Positions 18,240 through 27,439 of a stretch of DNA of 64,000 nucleotides are shown piece by piece. This DNA comes from an uncultured Acetatifactor sp. (GTDB lineage: Bacteria > Bacillota > Clostridia > Lachnospirales > Lachnospiraceae): the NCBI GenBank assembly GCA_947627115.1, contig CANQUQ010000002.1, forward strand, positions 62,001-126,000, given 5' to 3'. The notes beneath the pieces were generated by a model. The model was not told where the DNA came from and did not search any database. It saw only the letters and a list, made by a program, of their open reading frames with translations. Within the stretch, counting starts at the first letter, position 1; each line of letters begins with the position of its first letter. The translations under genes were made by a program, and so were the position numbers.

Positions 18240-19784
18240 CTATTTCCAATATTCCTGCGCCGGCCTGTAGTAGACCGCCTCCATCAAATGATCTGTTCCG
18301 ATCCGCTCCTCGCCCTCCAGATCCGCGATGGTGCGCGCCACCTTCAGTACCCTGTGGTATGCTCTGGCGCTGAGCTGCATGGAGCGATACAGGCGGTCCA
18401 TACAGAGCTGCTCTTCCCGGCCGAGCCCACAGTAGCGGTCTATGTCCTCCGCGCCGATCTCCCCGTTGAACCGGTAGGACGTGCCGGCAAATCTCCGCTC
18501 CTGGCGTTCTCTGGCCTTAAGGACCCGCAGCCGTATGGAGGCGCTGTCCTCGGAGCGCGCATCGCCCCGCAGACTCGCAACGTCCACAGGCTCCAGCTCC
18601 GCGCACAGATCTATGCGGTCCAGGATCGGGCCGGAGATCCTTCCCAAATACCTCTTCACCTGTATCTCCGTGCATCTGCAGCGGTTCCTGTCGGGATAAT
18701 AACCGCACGGGCAGGGATTCATGGCGCAGACCAGCATAAAATCGCTGGGATAGGACACGCTCCCGCCTGCCCTGGAAATATTGACGCGCCGCTCCTCCAG
18801 CGGCTGCCGCAGGCTGTCCAGGACATCCCGCCTAAATTCAGGCAGCTCATCCAGGAACAGCACCCCTCTGTGGGCCAGGGAGATCATCCCCGGCCTGGGC
18901 GGACAGCTTCCGCCCACCAGTGCCGCCTGAGATATCGTGTGATGCGGCTCCCGGAAAGGCCGGTCGGCGGCAAGCACATGCCCTTCTTTTGTGAGCCCGG
19001 CCACACTGGCGATCGAAGTGACCTCCAGGCTTTCCTCCCGCGTCAGCTTGGGCAGTATGCCCGGAATTCTCTTTGCGATCATGGATTTGCCCGCTCCGGG
19101 CGGTCCGACCATCAGCAGATTGTGAAAGCCTGCGGCGGCGATCTCCGCTGCCCTCCGGGCCGCCTTCTGTCCTCTCACCTGGGCAAAATCCGGCATTGCC
19201 GCATTGTCCCCGCTCTCGGCGGCATCGTCATCGGCTGCACTCCGGCGGGGCAGTATCGTCTCCCCTTCCCCCTGCCGGGCCCTGAGGAAATCGAACACCT
19301 GCCGGATATGAGAGGCCCCTCTCACCGTGATGTCCGGTATGACGGCGCCCTCCCCGGCGTTGTCCGCCGGCACGATACACTGCCGAATCCCTCTTGCAGC
19401 CGCCTCCCGCACTATGGGCAGGACCCCCGGCACCTTCTTTAGCTCGCCGTTCAAGCCCAGCTCTCCCAGGAACAGTATATCCGCCGTCGCCGCCTGGGGA
19501 AGACAGCTCATGGACGCCAGCATTCCCACGGCAATGGGCAGATCAAAGGCCGCCCCGTCCTTTTTCCTGTCCGCGGGGGAGAGATTGACCGTGATATGGC
19601 TGGGAGGCATATCAAAACCGGAATTTTTGAGTGCTACGCTCACACGCTCCCTGGATTCCCGCACCTCTCCGCTCAGTGAGCCTACCATGCAGAATGCCGG
19701 CAGGCCCCTCGCTATATTTACCTCTACGGACACCAAATACGCCGACACGCCGTGCAGCGCGCCGGAACAGATCGTACTGTACAT
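18240..19784 (-). CDS. comM: ComM/YifB-family Mg-chelatase-like AAA ATPase
   Basis: ComM-type proteins are hexameric helicases that help branch migration during natural transformation. The 514-residue protein has the N-terminal Lon-protease-like fold (HITVNLSPADRKKDG), the AAA core with GPPGAGKSMIAKR (about 215) and the Mg-chelatase C-terminal domain. A start 14 codons upstream is rejected, because AGGAGG lies seven bases from the ATG at 19784. The pairing with dprA is common in bacteria and supports a role in handling incoming DNA. Confidence 0.95.
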   Translation of the reverse strand: MYSTICSGALHGVSAYLVSVEVNIARGLPAFCMVGSLSGEVRESRERVSVALKNSGFDMPPSHITVNLSPADRKKDGAAFDLPIAVGMLASMSCLPQAATADILFLGELGLNGELKKVPGVLPIVREAAARGIRQCIVPADNAGEGAVIPDITVRGASHIRQVFDFLRARQGEGETILPRRSAADDDAAESGDNAAMPDFAQVRGQKAARRAAEIAAAGFHNLLMVGPPGAGKSMIAKRIPGILPKLTREESLEVTSIASVAGLTKEGHVLAADRPFREPHHTISQAALVGGSCPPRPGMISLAHRGVLFLDELPEFRRDVLDSLRQPLEERRVNISRAGGSVSYPSDFMLVCAMNPCPCGYYPDRNRCRCTEIQVKRYLGRISGPILDRIDLCAELEPVDVASLRGDARSEDSASIRLRVLKARERQERRFAGTSYRFNGEIGAEDIDRYCGLGREEQLCMDRLYRSMQLSARAYHRVLKVARTIADLEGEERIGTDHLMEAVYYRPAQEYWK

Positions 19785-19931
19785 AAAATACCTCCTTGGA
19801 ATAAAGCTGAAAAAGCTGCATGACAAAATTTCAGAAAGACAGAATTACAGAATAGACCGGTCTCAAAAAGGGAGTGTTTCAAAGAATATAGAATATAGAA
19901 CCGAAGACAGAACAAAAAGAGGAAAAGGAGG

Positions 19932-19984
19932 ATCGGCATCCGGGAGCCGCCGCACTGCGCGGCCGAGGCTCCCCGAAGGCCGAT
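19932..19984 (-). terminator. Large imperfect hairpin after pilT
   Basis: On the minus strand, ATCGGCCTTCGGGGAGCC pairs imperfectly with GGCTCCCGGATGCCGAT. It is followed by a pyrimidine-rich tract containing TTTT and TTTTT. It lies just past the pilT stop. Confidence 0.6.
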
Positions 19985-19991
19985 ATATGTA

Positions 19992-21044
19992 TTACAGCTT
20001 TATCTCCATTGCATCCGGATCCTGAGCGAACTGAATGGCCATTTCCCTCGAAATCCTGCCCGTATAATAGAGCTGGCTCAGGGCCTCGTCCATGGTCATC
20101 ATGCCCATTTTCCGGTTGGTCTGGATGACGCTCGTGAGCTGATGGGATTTTCCCTCTCTAATCAGGTTCCTCACCGCATGGTTGGCATGCATCACCTCAA
20201 AGGCAGCCACTCTGTGCTTACCGTCCGCCGTGGGAATCAGCTGCTGGGAAATCACGGCCTCCAGCACGTTCGCAAGCTGCACGCGGATCTGCTGCTGCTG
20301 ATGGGGCGGAAATACATCGATAATACGGTCCACGGTACTTGCGGCGCCGATGGTATGCAGGGTGGACAGCACCAGGTGTCCTGTCTCGGCGGCGGTGATC
20401 GCCACACTGATTGTCTCAAAGTCACGCATCTCACCCACAAGAATCACGTCGGGGTCCTCACGAAGAGCCGCGCGAAGAGCGTTCGCATAAGACTCGGTGT
20501 CCATTCCGATTTCCCTCTGGTTCACCATGCACATCTTGTGCTGGTGCAGATACTCGATAGGATCCTCCAGCGTAATAACGTGAGCGTCGCGGTTGTTGTT
20601 CACCTTGTCGATAATAGCCGCCAGAGTGGTAGACTTACCGCTTCCTGTGGGGCCTGTCACCAGCACCAGTCCGCGCTTGCGCTGATACAGATCCACCACC
20701 GACTTAGGCACGCCCAGCTCATCCGGAGAAGGCACCGTAGTTCCCACCAGACGGAAGGCCAGCGCCACGCTGCCGCGCTGCAGGAATGCGTTGACACGGT
20801 AACGCCCCAGCGACGGTATCGAAAAGGAAAAGTCGAACTCGCCTCTCTGCTCAAATTTTTCCCTCTGCGCCTCCGTGGTCACGGTGTTCAACACCTCTCT
20901 CGTGTCGTCCGACAGCATTTTGGGGTAATTCATGGTGATCAGATCACCGTTCACCCTCATCTTGGGCGGTATGCCCACAGTAAAATGCACATCGCTGGCA
21001 CCGGCCGCCTTGGCCTCCGTCAGTACTTCCTCGACTTTTGACAT
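19992..21044 (-). CDS. pilT: PilT-type retraction ATPase
   Basis: PilT ATPases depolymerise type IV pili and so power twitching or DNA uptake. The 350-residue protein has a PAS-like N-terminus (GASDVHFTVGIPPKMRVNG), Walker A GPTGSGKSTT, the Asp box HVITLEDPIEYLH and Walker B DPDVILVGEMRD. The C-terminal HAVRNLIREGK stretch corresponds to the AIRNLIRE motif that marks PilT rather than PilB. No pilin or assembly gene lies in this window. The neighbours are comM and dprA. Good ribosome site AGAGGAAG. Confidence 0.93.
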   Translation of the reverse strand: MSKVEEVLTEAKAAGASDVHFTVGIPPKMRVNGDLITMNYPKMLSDDTREVLNTVTTEAQREKFEQRGEFDFSFSIPSLGRYRVNAFLQRGSVALAFRLVGTTVPSPDELGVPKSVVDLYQRKRGLVLVTGPTGSGKSTTLAAIIDKVNNNRDAHVITLEDPIEYLHQHKMCMVNQREIGMDTESYANALRAALREDPDVILVGEMRDFETISVAITAAETGHLVLSTLHTIGAASTVDRIIDVFPPHQQQQIRVQLANVLEAVISQQLIPTADGKHRVAAFEVMHANHAVRNLIREGKSHQLTSVIQTNRKMGMMTMDEALSQLYYTGRISREMAIQFAQDPDAMEIKL

Positions 21045-21109
21045 ATCTTCCTCTTTTCCCTGTGTTACACAGTTTATTATATTTTAGTGCGCTCAAAGCT
21101 ATCCGGGAT

Positions 21110-22219
21110 TCATTCTGCCTGAGCGGGCAGAGCCTGCTGCAGGTTCTCACTGTTCATGATATAGCGGTTGTCCAGGGTCTTCATGATGTCCACCACCTGG
21201 ATATCATGATTGTCCCACAGGGCCAGATCCAACAGGGTGTTGTCACCGAAGGTGAGCACCACCGGCTTCAGGATATTGTCCGAATTTTCCCTGACGACCA
21301 GCGCCTTCTGTCCGGTATTCAATTCGACGCTGACTCCGGGGAAAAGAATATTTACCGACTTGATCAATGCGTTTACGACCTCGCGGTCGTACAGCTCCGG
21401 GTTGTTCAGGAACTCCTGAATGGCCATGACCTCCGATTTGGACCTGCCCTGCAGACTCATTGCGGTAAGCTCATCGTACCGATTTGCCACCATCAGGATC
21501 TTTGCGCCCAGGGTCATCCTGACGTTAGGATTGATCCTGCCTTCGCTCTCAAATTCATGCCAGACCCGCAGGACCTGTGAGCAGATCCGCTTGATCGCGA
21601 GGCCGTCCCGAAAAGCAGTTTCCAGCACGTCCAGCCCCGTCATCTGGCTCTGATATATTTTTTCTCTGATATGCCCGTCGGAATCCTCATGACTGAAAAG
21701 CATTTCCGGCGGGACCAGCAGCTTGCCGATATCATGCGCGATAGCCGCATAAATTATCTGATACTGCTCGTCCACCCTGACATTCATCACATGGGTGATC
21801 ATAGCGCAGAAAATAGCCGTGTTCAGGCAATGCCTGCACACAAAATCGTCCCGTCCCCTAAGGTTCTGGTAAAAGGTGACCCTTCCGTCCAGATATCCGT
21901 ATTTCTTGATGATCATGGCCGAGAGGCTGCTGATCCTGCTCTCATGCCTGGTCTGCAGGATCGTCTCCAGCTCGTCCTGAATGGAAAAGCCGGTCGAGAT
22001 CTGGAACCGCTCAAACTCCAGATCCTCCTCCGACATGGGCGGGAGCGGCTCCGCCGGCTCCAAAATATACACGCCCAGCAGGCCGAAATTTCTCACGCTG
22101 TCGATGGTCTGGGATGTCAGCTTGGAATCCCTCTCAAAGAGCAACACTCCCTTTTTATTGTAAATGGGCCGCGCCAGTCGCATCCCGACTTTCAGATCAT
22201 CCGTTTCGACAAAATTCAT
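21110..22219 (-). CDS. HD-domain protein, HD-GYP-like but without the GYP motif
   Basis: The 369-residue soluble protein has an N-terminal DUF3391-like stretch (about 1-60). The HD phosphohydrolase domain (about 100-300) has a first His in FVCRHCLN and the metal pair in AAIAHDIGKL. Canonical c-di-GMP phosphodiesterases then carry HHExxDGxGYP. Here the matching place reads VWHEFESEGRINPNVRM, so the GYP signature is gone. It may be a degenerate or a different HD hydrolase. It is transcribed after sigK from its own promoter. Substrate unknown. Confidence 0.8.
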   Translation of the reverse strand: MNFVETDDLKVGMRLARPIYNKKGVLLFERDSKLTSQTIDSVRNFGLLGVYILEPAEPLPPMSEEDLEFERFQISTGFSIQDELETILQTRHESRISSLSAMIIKKYGYLDGRVTFYQNLRGRDDFVCRHCLNTAIFCAMITHVMNVRVDEQYQIIYAAIAHDIGKLLVPPEMLFSHEDSDGHIREKIYQSQMTGLDVLETAFRDGLAIKRICSQVLRVWHEFESEGRINPNVRMTLGAKILMVANRYDELTAMSLQGRSKSEVMAIQEFLNNPELYDREVVNALIKSVNILFPGVSVELNTGQKALVVRENSDNILKPVVLTFGDNTLLDLALWDNHDIQVVDIMKTLDNRYIMNSENLQQALPAQAE

Positions 22220-22264
22220 ATCACTTACCCATTCCTCCGGTGTACGGATACTTCTCCTGTGTCC

Positions 22265-22293
22265 ATTATATACATTCTTGCGGTAAAAGACAA
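22265..22293 (-). promoter_or_regulatory. Predicted SigA promoter of the HD-domain gene
   Basis: TTGTCT (22288-22293) and TATAAT (22265-22270) are 17 bases apart, in the 87-base gap after the sigK stop. Confidence 0.65.
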
Positions 22294-22306
22294 TCTAAAA
22301 ATTGCT

Positions 22307-22942
22307 CTATTGCTGTTCAAATTTACAACGCAGCTTCTGCAGGGCTCTTTTTTCGATTCTGGACACATAACTTCGGGAAATACCGAGTTTGGCACCGATC
22401 TGGCTCTGAGTGGCCTCCGGGGATCCGTTCAGTCCGTACCGCATGACCAGGATCTCCCTCTCCCGGTCCGTCAGCGTCTCGTTCAGCAGAGCGAACAGCC
22501 TTCTGATATTCCCCGTCAGCTCCATGCTCTCAATGATGTCCGGCTGCTGCTGCTCGATCACATCCACAAGATGGATCTCATTTCCTTCCTTGTCCTGCCC
22601 GATCGGCTCGAACAGCGAGACCTCCCTGGCTGTCTTCTTCTTGCCCCGCAGCAGCATCAATAGCTCATTGTCGATGCACCGGCAGGCGTAAGTGGCAAGT
22701 CTTCCCTTTTTATCGTCAAAGGTGTCTATGGCTTTGATGAGCCCGATACAGCCGATGGATATCAGGTCCTCCATGTCCTCCTCGGCGTTCTGATACTTTT
22801 TTGCAATATGAGCTACCAGCCGCAGGTTCCGCTCTATCAGAATCTCCTTTGCCCGTCTTGCCTCTGCCGGAGTCCCCTCCCGCAGCAGCCGGCATTGTTC
22901 GGCTTCTTCTCCTGAGGTCAACGGTTTTTGAAAGGTCTCCAA
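22307..22942 (-). CDS. sigK: Sporulation sigma factor SigK without pro-sequence
   Basis: SigK directs late gene expression in the mother cell. The 211-residue protein has region 2 (LIERNLRLVAHIAKKYQN, EDLISIGCIGLIKAID), the SigK-type segment FEPIGQDKEGNEIHLVDV, and region 4 with LGISRSYVSRIEKRAL. The only usable start is a TTG with GGAGAG upstream. An in-frame TAG lies ten codons before it, with no ATG or GTG between, so the usual hydrophobic pro-peptide cannot be encoded here. The gene is continuous, with no skin-type interruption. It lies just after hemW. Confidence 0.93.
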   Translation of the reverse strand: METFQKPLTSGEEAEQCRLLREGTPAEARRAKEILIERNLRLVAHIAKKYQNAEEDMEDLISIGCIGLIKAIDTFDDKKGRLATYACRCIDNELLMLLRGKKKTAREVSLFEPIGQDKEGNEIHLVDVIEQQQPDIIESMELTGNIRRLFALLNETLTDREREILVMRYGLNGSPEATQSQIGAKLGISRSYVSRIEKRALQKLRCKFEQQ

Positions 22943-22971
22943 ATCGTCTCTCCGCGGATTACTCTTAACAA

Positions 22972-22999
22972 TAGTCTATGTGCCGCTTTTAACCTCAGT
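22972..22999 (-). promoter_or_regulatory. Predicted SigE/SigK-type promoter of sigK
   Basis: CATAGACTA (22972-22980) fits the SigK -10 pattern CATANNNTA and differs at one position from the SigE -10 (CATACANT). The AC of GCAC lies 17 bases upstream (22998-22999), as in SigK -35 elements. The expected start is about 25 bases before the TTG. Confidence 0.5.
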
Positions 23000-23004
23000 G
23001 CCTG

Positions 23005-24177
23005 TCATGACAGTAAAAACTGTGCCATCACATAATTGCTCACGTCCAGACCGAACTCCGTCAAGGCCAGTCTTTTCTCCTCCCGGCCGTCGCCGTCCCG
23101 GCACGTAACGAACCGCAAAAGCCCCTGCCCGATATTCTTCTCTATCACCTCTGCGTACACCGATTCCATACTGCAGCCAAAGAGACGTTCGAACTCTGAG
23201 ACGCTCACGCCGGCCGTCAGGCGCAGTCCCAAAAACATGAATTCCTCCATCTGCTCCTGCGTGCTCAGCACCTGCGGCTCTTCCCGGCATCCCAGGGGAT
23301 CCGCCATATAGCGCTCCAGGCCGGGGCCGTTGCTGAACCGAATGCCGTCGAACAGAGAGGCGGCGCCGATTCCGAATCCCAGATAGTTCCGCCGGGTCCA
23401 ATAACCGCAGTTGTGCCTGCACGCGAACCCCTCTCTCGCATAATTGGAAATCTCATAGCGCCGAAATCCCGCCCGGCTTAACAGCCGGTCCGTCTCGCGG
23501 TACATTGCCCGCTCTGTGTCCTCATCCGGCAGCTCCAGGTCGCCCTTCTCCGCCATTGCAAAAAAGGGCGTTCCCTCCTCCAGGATCAGGCTGTAGGCGG
23601 AGATATGCTCCGGCATGGGCTCCAGCGCCAATACGTACTTCAGCGTATCAAGATGATCGGACAGGCTCTGGCCGGGCAGACCGCTCATCACATCCACATT
23701 GATATTTTCAAAGCCCGCCCGCCGGGCCTCCCGATAGGTATCCAGGAACTGCCGCCGGGTGTGGATCCGTCCCAGACGGGCAAGGATCTCATCGTCCGCG
23801 GACTGCAGACCTATGCTGAGCCGGTTCAGCCCCGCCCGCCGCAGACGCACCAGCTTATCCCTGTCTACGGTGCCGGGATTGACTTCTATAGTCAGCTCTG
23901 CATCCGGAGAAAGCCGGTAATTTTCCCGCACCGTCTCCAGCAGTTCTTCCGTCTGACCGATATCGGCCAGCGACGGCGTGCCGCCGCCGAAAAAAAGGGA
24001 AGTGACCGTCCGATCCCGACAGTCGGCCGCCCTCCCGGCCGTCTCCCGGATCAGCGCCGTCATGTATCGCCGCCTTACCTCAGCGGACGCCGGGGCAGAC
24101 AAAAAGTCACAGTAACGGCATTTCCTGACACAAAAGGGAATATGAAAATATAAGGCAAGCTCGTTATTTTCTGTCAT
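23005..24177 (-). CDS. hemW: Radical SAM heme chaperone HemW
   Basis: HemW is a radical SAM protein that binds and delivers heme. It was formerly annotated as an oxygen-independent coproporphyrinogen oxidase. The 390-residue protein begins with [15 protein letters not shown], so the CxxxCxxC cluster motif is at residues 16, 20 and 23. It has GGGTPSL and the C-terminal HemN-like domain. The coproporphyrinogen-oxidase N-terminal extension is absent, which favours HemW. It overlaps the end of lepA by 14 bases, a conserved pairing. Confidence 0.94.
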   Translation of the reverse strand: MTENNELALYFHIPFCVRKCRYCDFLSAPASAEVRRRYMTALIRETAGRAADCRDRTVTSLFFGGGTPSLADIGQTEELLETVRENYRLSPDAELTIEVNPGTVDRDKLVRLRRAGLNRLSIGLQSADDEILARLGRIHTRRQFLDTYREARRAGFENINVDVMSGLPGQSLSDHLDTLKYVLALEPMPEHISAYSLILEEGTPFFAMAEKGDLELPDEDTERAMYRETDRLLSRAGFRRYEISNYAREGFACRHNCGYWTRRNYLGFGIGAASLFDGIRFSNGPGLERYMADPLGCREEPQVLSTQEQMEEFMFLGLRLTAGVSVSEFERLFGCSMESVYAEVIEKNIGQGLLRFVTCRDGDGREEKRLALTEFGLDVSNYVMAQFLLS

Positions 24178-25978
24178 CCAGCTTCAACACGCTCATAAAT
24201 GCTTTCTGAGGGATCTCCACGCTGCCGACCTGACGCATGCGCTTCTTTCCCTCCTTCTGCTTCTCCAACAGCTTCTTCTTTCTGGTGATATCACCGCCGT
24301 AGCATTTTGCCAGCACATCCTTCCGCATGGCCTTCACGGTCTCCCGCGCAATGATCTTGCCGCCCACCGCAGCCTGGATGGGAATTTCAAAGAGATGTCT
24401 GGGGATCTCGTCCTTCAGCTTCTCACACATCTTCCGCCCTCTCTCATAGGCGGAGTCTGCATGGACAATAAAGGAAAGCGCATCCACCTCCTCCCGGTTG
24501 ATCAGAATATCCAGCTTCACCAATTTCGCAGGCTCGTATCCCTTGATATCGTAGTCAAAGGAGGCATACCCTCTTGAGCGGGATTTCAGGGCGTCAAAAA
24601 AATCGTATATGATCTCGTTCAGGGGCAGCTCATACTTCAGCAGCGCCCTGGTGCCCTCGATATATTCCATGCCGAGATAGCGCCCTCTGCGCTCCTGGCA
24701 CAGCTCCATGATGGGACCGATGTACTCGGCCGTGACCATGATCTCCGCGCTTACGATCGGCTCCTCCATATGTTCGATGGCGGCGGGATCCGGAAGATTG
24801 GACGGATTGGTCAGCTCGACGACCTCTCCGTCGGTCTTATACACCTTATACACCACTCCGGGAGCGGTGGTCACCAGATCCAGATTGTACTCCCGCTCCA
24901 GTCTTTCCTGAATGATCTCCAGGTGCAGCAGCCCCAGGAATCCGCACCGGAAGCCAAATCCCAGCGCCGCGGAAGTCTCCGGCTCATAGTACAGGGAGGC
25001 ATCGTTGAGCTGAAGCTTTTCCAGCGCATCCCGCAGATCCGGATACTTTGCCCCGTCTGCGGGGTACATGCCGCAGTAGACCATGGACAGCACCTTCTTG
25101 TAGCCGGGCAGCGGCTCCGCGCAGGGATTGTCAGCATCCGTCACCGTATCGCCCACGGCCGTGTCCTTCACATTCTTGATGGAGGCGGTGATATAGCCCA
25201 CCATACCGGCGGAAAGCTCCTCGCAGGGGATGAACTGTCCCGCGCCAAAATAACCGACCTCCACCACCTCCTCCTTTGCGCCGGTGGCCATCATGCGGAT
25301 CACGGTCCCCTTCCTTACGGTGCCCTCCATGACCCTGCAGAAGATGATCACCCCTTTGTAGGAGTCATATATGCAGTCAAAGATCAGCGCCTGAAGCGGA
25401 TTGCCCGGATCTCCCTTGGGAGCGGGAATTTTTTTCACGATCTGCTCCAGCACGTCCTCTATACCGATGCCGTTCTTGGCCGATATCAGGGGCGCGTCCT
25501 GAGCCTCAATGCCGATCACATCCTCGATCTCCTCGATGACCCTCTGGGGCTCCGCACTGGGCAGATCGATCTTGTTGATCACAGGGAATACATCCAGATC
25601 GTGGTCCAGCGCCAGATATACGTTCGCCAGAGTCTGCGCCTCGATTCCCTGTGCAGCGTCTACCACCAGGATCGCTCCGTCACAGGCCGCCAGCGAACGG
25701 CTGACCTCATAGTTAAAATCCACATGGCCCGGTGTGTCGATCAGATTAAAAATGTACTCTTCTCCGTCCTTGGCCCTGTAGACCGTGCGCACGGCCTGCG
25801 CCTTGATGGTAATGCCCCTCTCCCGCTCCAGATCCATATTGTCGAGCACCTGGGCCTGCATTTCTCTGCTGGTCAAAAGGCCCGTCATCTCGATGATTCG
25901 GTCCGCCAGGGTCGACTTCCCGTGGTCAATATGTGCAATAATACAAAAGTTGCGAATCCTGCTCTGATCTGATGCCAT
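24164..25978 (-). CDS. lepA: Elongation factor 4 (LepA)
   Basis: LepA is a ribosome-associated GTPase that affects translation initiation and stalled complexes. The 604-residue protein has G1 [13 protein letters not shown], switch regions [11 protein letters not shown] and DTPGHVDF, and G4 NKID. The unique LepA C-terminal domain contains [18 protein letters not shown]. The length fits the family. GAGGAA precedes the ATG. The lepA-hemW pair downstream of spoIIP follows the B. subtilis order. Confidence 0.98.
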   Translation of the reverse strand: MASDQSRIRNFCIIAHIDHGKSTLADRIIEMTGLLTSREMQAQVLDNMDLERERGITIKAQAVRTVYRAKDGEEYIFNLIDTPGHVDFNYEVSRSLAACDGAILVVDAAQGIEAQTLANVYLALDHDLDVFPVINKIDLPSAEPQRVIEEIEDVIGIEAQDAPLISAKNGIGIEDVLEQIVKKIPAPKGDPGNPLQALIFDCIYDSYKGVIIFCRVMEGTVRKGTVIRMMATGAKEEVVEVGYFGAGQFIPCEELSAGMVGYITASIKNVKDTAVGDTVTDADNPCAEPLPGYKKVLSMVYCGMYPADGAKYPDLRDALEKLQLNDASLYYEPETSAALGFGFRCGFLGLLHLEIIQERLEREYNLDLVTTAPGVVYKVYKTDGEVVELTNPSNLPDPAAIEHMEEPIVSAEIMVTAEYIGPIMELCQERRGRYLGMEYIEGTRALLKYELPLNEIIYDFFDALKSRSRGYASFDYDIKGYEPAKLVKLDILINREEVDALSFIVHADSAYERGRKMCEKLKDEIPRHLFEIPIQAAVGGKIIARETVKAMRKDVLAKCYGGDITRKKKLLEKQKEGKKRMRQVGSVEIPQKAFMSVLKLDDRK

Positions 25979-26019
25979 CGAAAATTCCTCGTTTCCCGGT
26001 TGCTGTCCCGTATTTCATA

Positions 26020-26048
26020 ATTGTAACAAAATTCCCTATGGTTGTCCA
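26020..26048 (-). promoter_or_regulatory. Predicted SigA promoter of lepA-hemW
   Basis: TGGACA (26043-26048) and TACAAT (26020-26025) are 17 bases apart in the 102-base gap after spoIIP. Vegetative expression of lepA can thus be separate from the sporulation genes upstream. Confidence 0.6.
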
Positions 26049-26080
26049 GCAGGCTTCTTATACAGCTGCAGCTGCTTATA

Positions 26081-27382
26081 CTAGTCCTCTCCCGACAGCA
26101 CCATATCCAGGACGTGCGCCAGCGGGTCGCAGGCGTTCATGGCCTCCTCCAGCGTATTGTTCTGGGCGCCCAGTTCGATCAGCAGGTATCTGGACGCGAG
26201 ATGCATGTTGTAGCGGTAACCTTTTAGATAGATCTTGCGTGTAAGGCCCGGATAGTACTCCGCAGCCTTTAACTGCATTTGAAAAGAGAAGGCAAGATTG
26301 TCATCCAGATTGGCATTATACAGATAAGCGATGTTTCCCGTAGTCTTGGTGCGGCTCAGACCGTTAAAGAACATAAATCTTGCCGTAGGTCTGCCGTCGA
26401 GATCCGTGACCAGCCTGGTGGTCTCCGGCATTTCATCCCTGTGCAGGTCGATGACCACCTGAATGGACGGATTTTCCTCCAGGACCCTGCTGATATCCGG
26501 CAGGGCGTTCGCATATGCGTTATTCCTGCTCTCCACGTCATATTCCCCTGTGTAATGCAGTACCTGATAACCGTATGTATCTCGGAGTATCTGAGCCAGG
26601 TGCTCTCCCACGGCCTGAATATTGGTGGAGTCGTCGCCGGGCACGGAATCCGCAAATCCCTCCTGCGAATGGGTGTGGTAGATCAATATCTGGGGCCCCT
26701 CTCCCGTCTTTGCGACCGTCATGTCCTTAGCCGTCAGCTTGCCGAAATCAAGCTGATCACTTCCCGCCATCGTGTTGGGATCGATGGTGTAAAATGTCTG
26801 CACCAGCTTCTCATAGCCCGCATACGCCGCAGGATCGATCTGCACCTGCTGAGCGTGAGGCACGAACCCCCGGTCCGTTCCCTGCCTCATCTGCTGAGCG
26901 GCCTCGTTCTCCGTCCGCAGCAGATCCTCCAGAGAGCTGCCGTTATTCTCTGCTCTCTCCGCTTCCGCATTTTCTTCCGTTTGCGTTCCCGCATCCTCAG
27001 CCGGAGTGCCCTCCTGGGCCTCCGCAAGCTGTATCTCCCGGAGCACTTTCCCCATATGCGCCCCTTCGGTGCCCAGTCCCTCCGACAGGTAACCGTAAAA
27101 GGGCAGCACGCTGTCGATCTGCTCCTGCAGAAGCCAGTAGGTCTCATGACCGCTCTCCATGGAAACGGAGAGATTCGGCATATAGATATCGTACAGCTCT
27201 GTCCCTGCGGAAAATGCCAATTCCTGCAGCAGCGCTCCGAAAAGGGTCTTCTTCCACCCGGCCGCACCGTCCCCGCCGACACCGCGGTCTCCCGCCAGCA
27301 CCTGAAATCCAAGAAGCAGAAATGCCGCGGCTGCCATCCTTCCGATCAGACGGCGCCGGAATATTTTTCTATCTACGGCCAA
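26081..27382 (-). CDS. spoIIP: Stage II sporulation protein P
   Basis: SpoIIP is the amidase and endopeptidase of the DMP complex, which thins septal peptidoglycan for engulfment. The 433-residue protein has an N-terminal signal anchor (about 10-30) and an acidic linker (about 115-150). The catalytic domain begins near 232 with ILIYHTHSQEGF, and VVIDLHRDEMPE (about 305-315) carries the second active-site part. The start is a TTG with AAGGAAG upstream. It follows gpr by 57 bases, probably in the same operon. Confidence 0.95.
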   Translation of the reverse strand: MAVDRKIFRRRLIGRMAAAAFLLLGFQVLAGDRGVGGDGAAGWKKTLFGALLQELAFSAGTELYDIYMPNLSVSMESGHETYWLLQEQIDSVLPFYGYLSEGLGTEGAHMGKVLREIQLAEAQEGTPAEDAGTQTEENAEAERAENNGSSLEDLLRTENEAAQQMRQGTDRGFVPHAQQVQIDPAAYAGYEKLVQTFYTIDPNTMAGSDQLDFGKLTAKDMTVAKTGEGPQILIYHTHSQEGFADSVPGDDSTNIQAVGEHLAQILRDTYGYQVLHYTGEYDVESRNNAYANALPDISRVLEENPSIQVVIDLHRDEMPETTRLVTDLDGRPTARFMFFNGLSRTKTTGNIAYLYNANLDDNLAFSFQMQLKAAEYYPGLTRKIYLKGYRYNMHLASRYLLIELGAQNNTLEEAMNACDPLAHVLDMVLSGED

Positions 27383-27439
27383 GCACTTCCTTTCCCGACT
27401 TCACGGTTTCAAATTCCATTTATTATATGCCGACCAGGG

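Noticed and set aside
22307..22942. SigK interrupted by a skin element
   Set aside because: The coding frame is continuous from region 2 to region 4, with no recombinase nearby.
26049..26100. Terminator at the palindrome after spoIIP
   Set aside because: The CAGCTGCAGCTG palindrome has no following T run on the minus strand.
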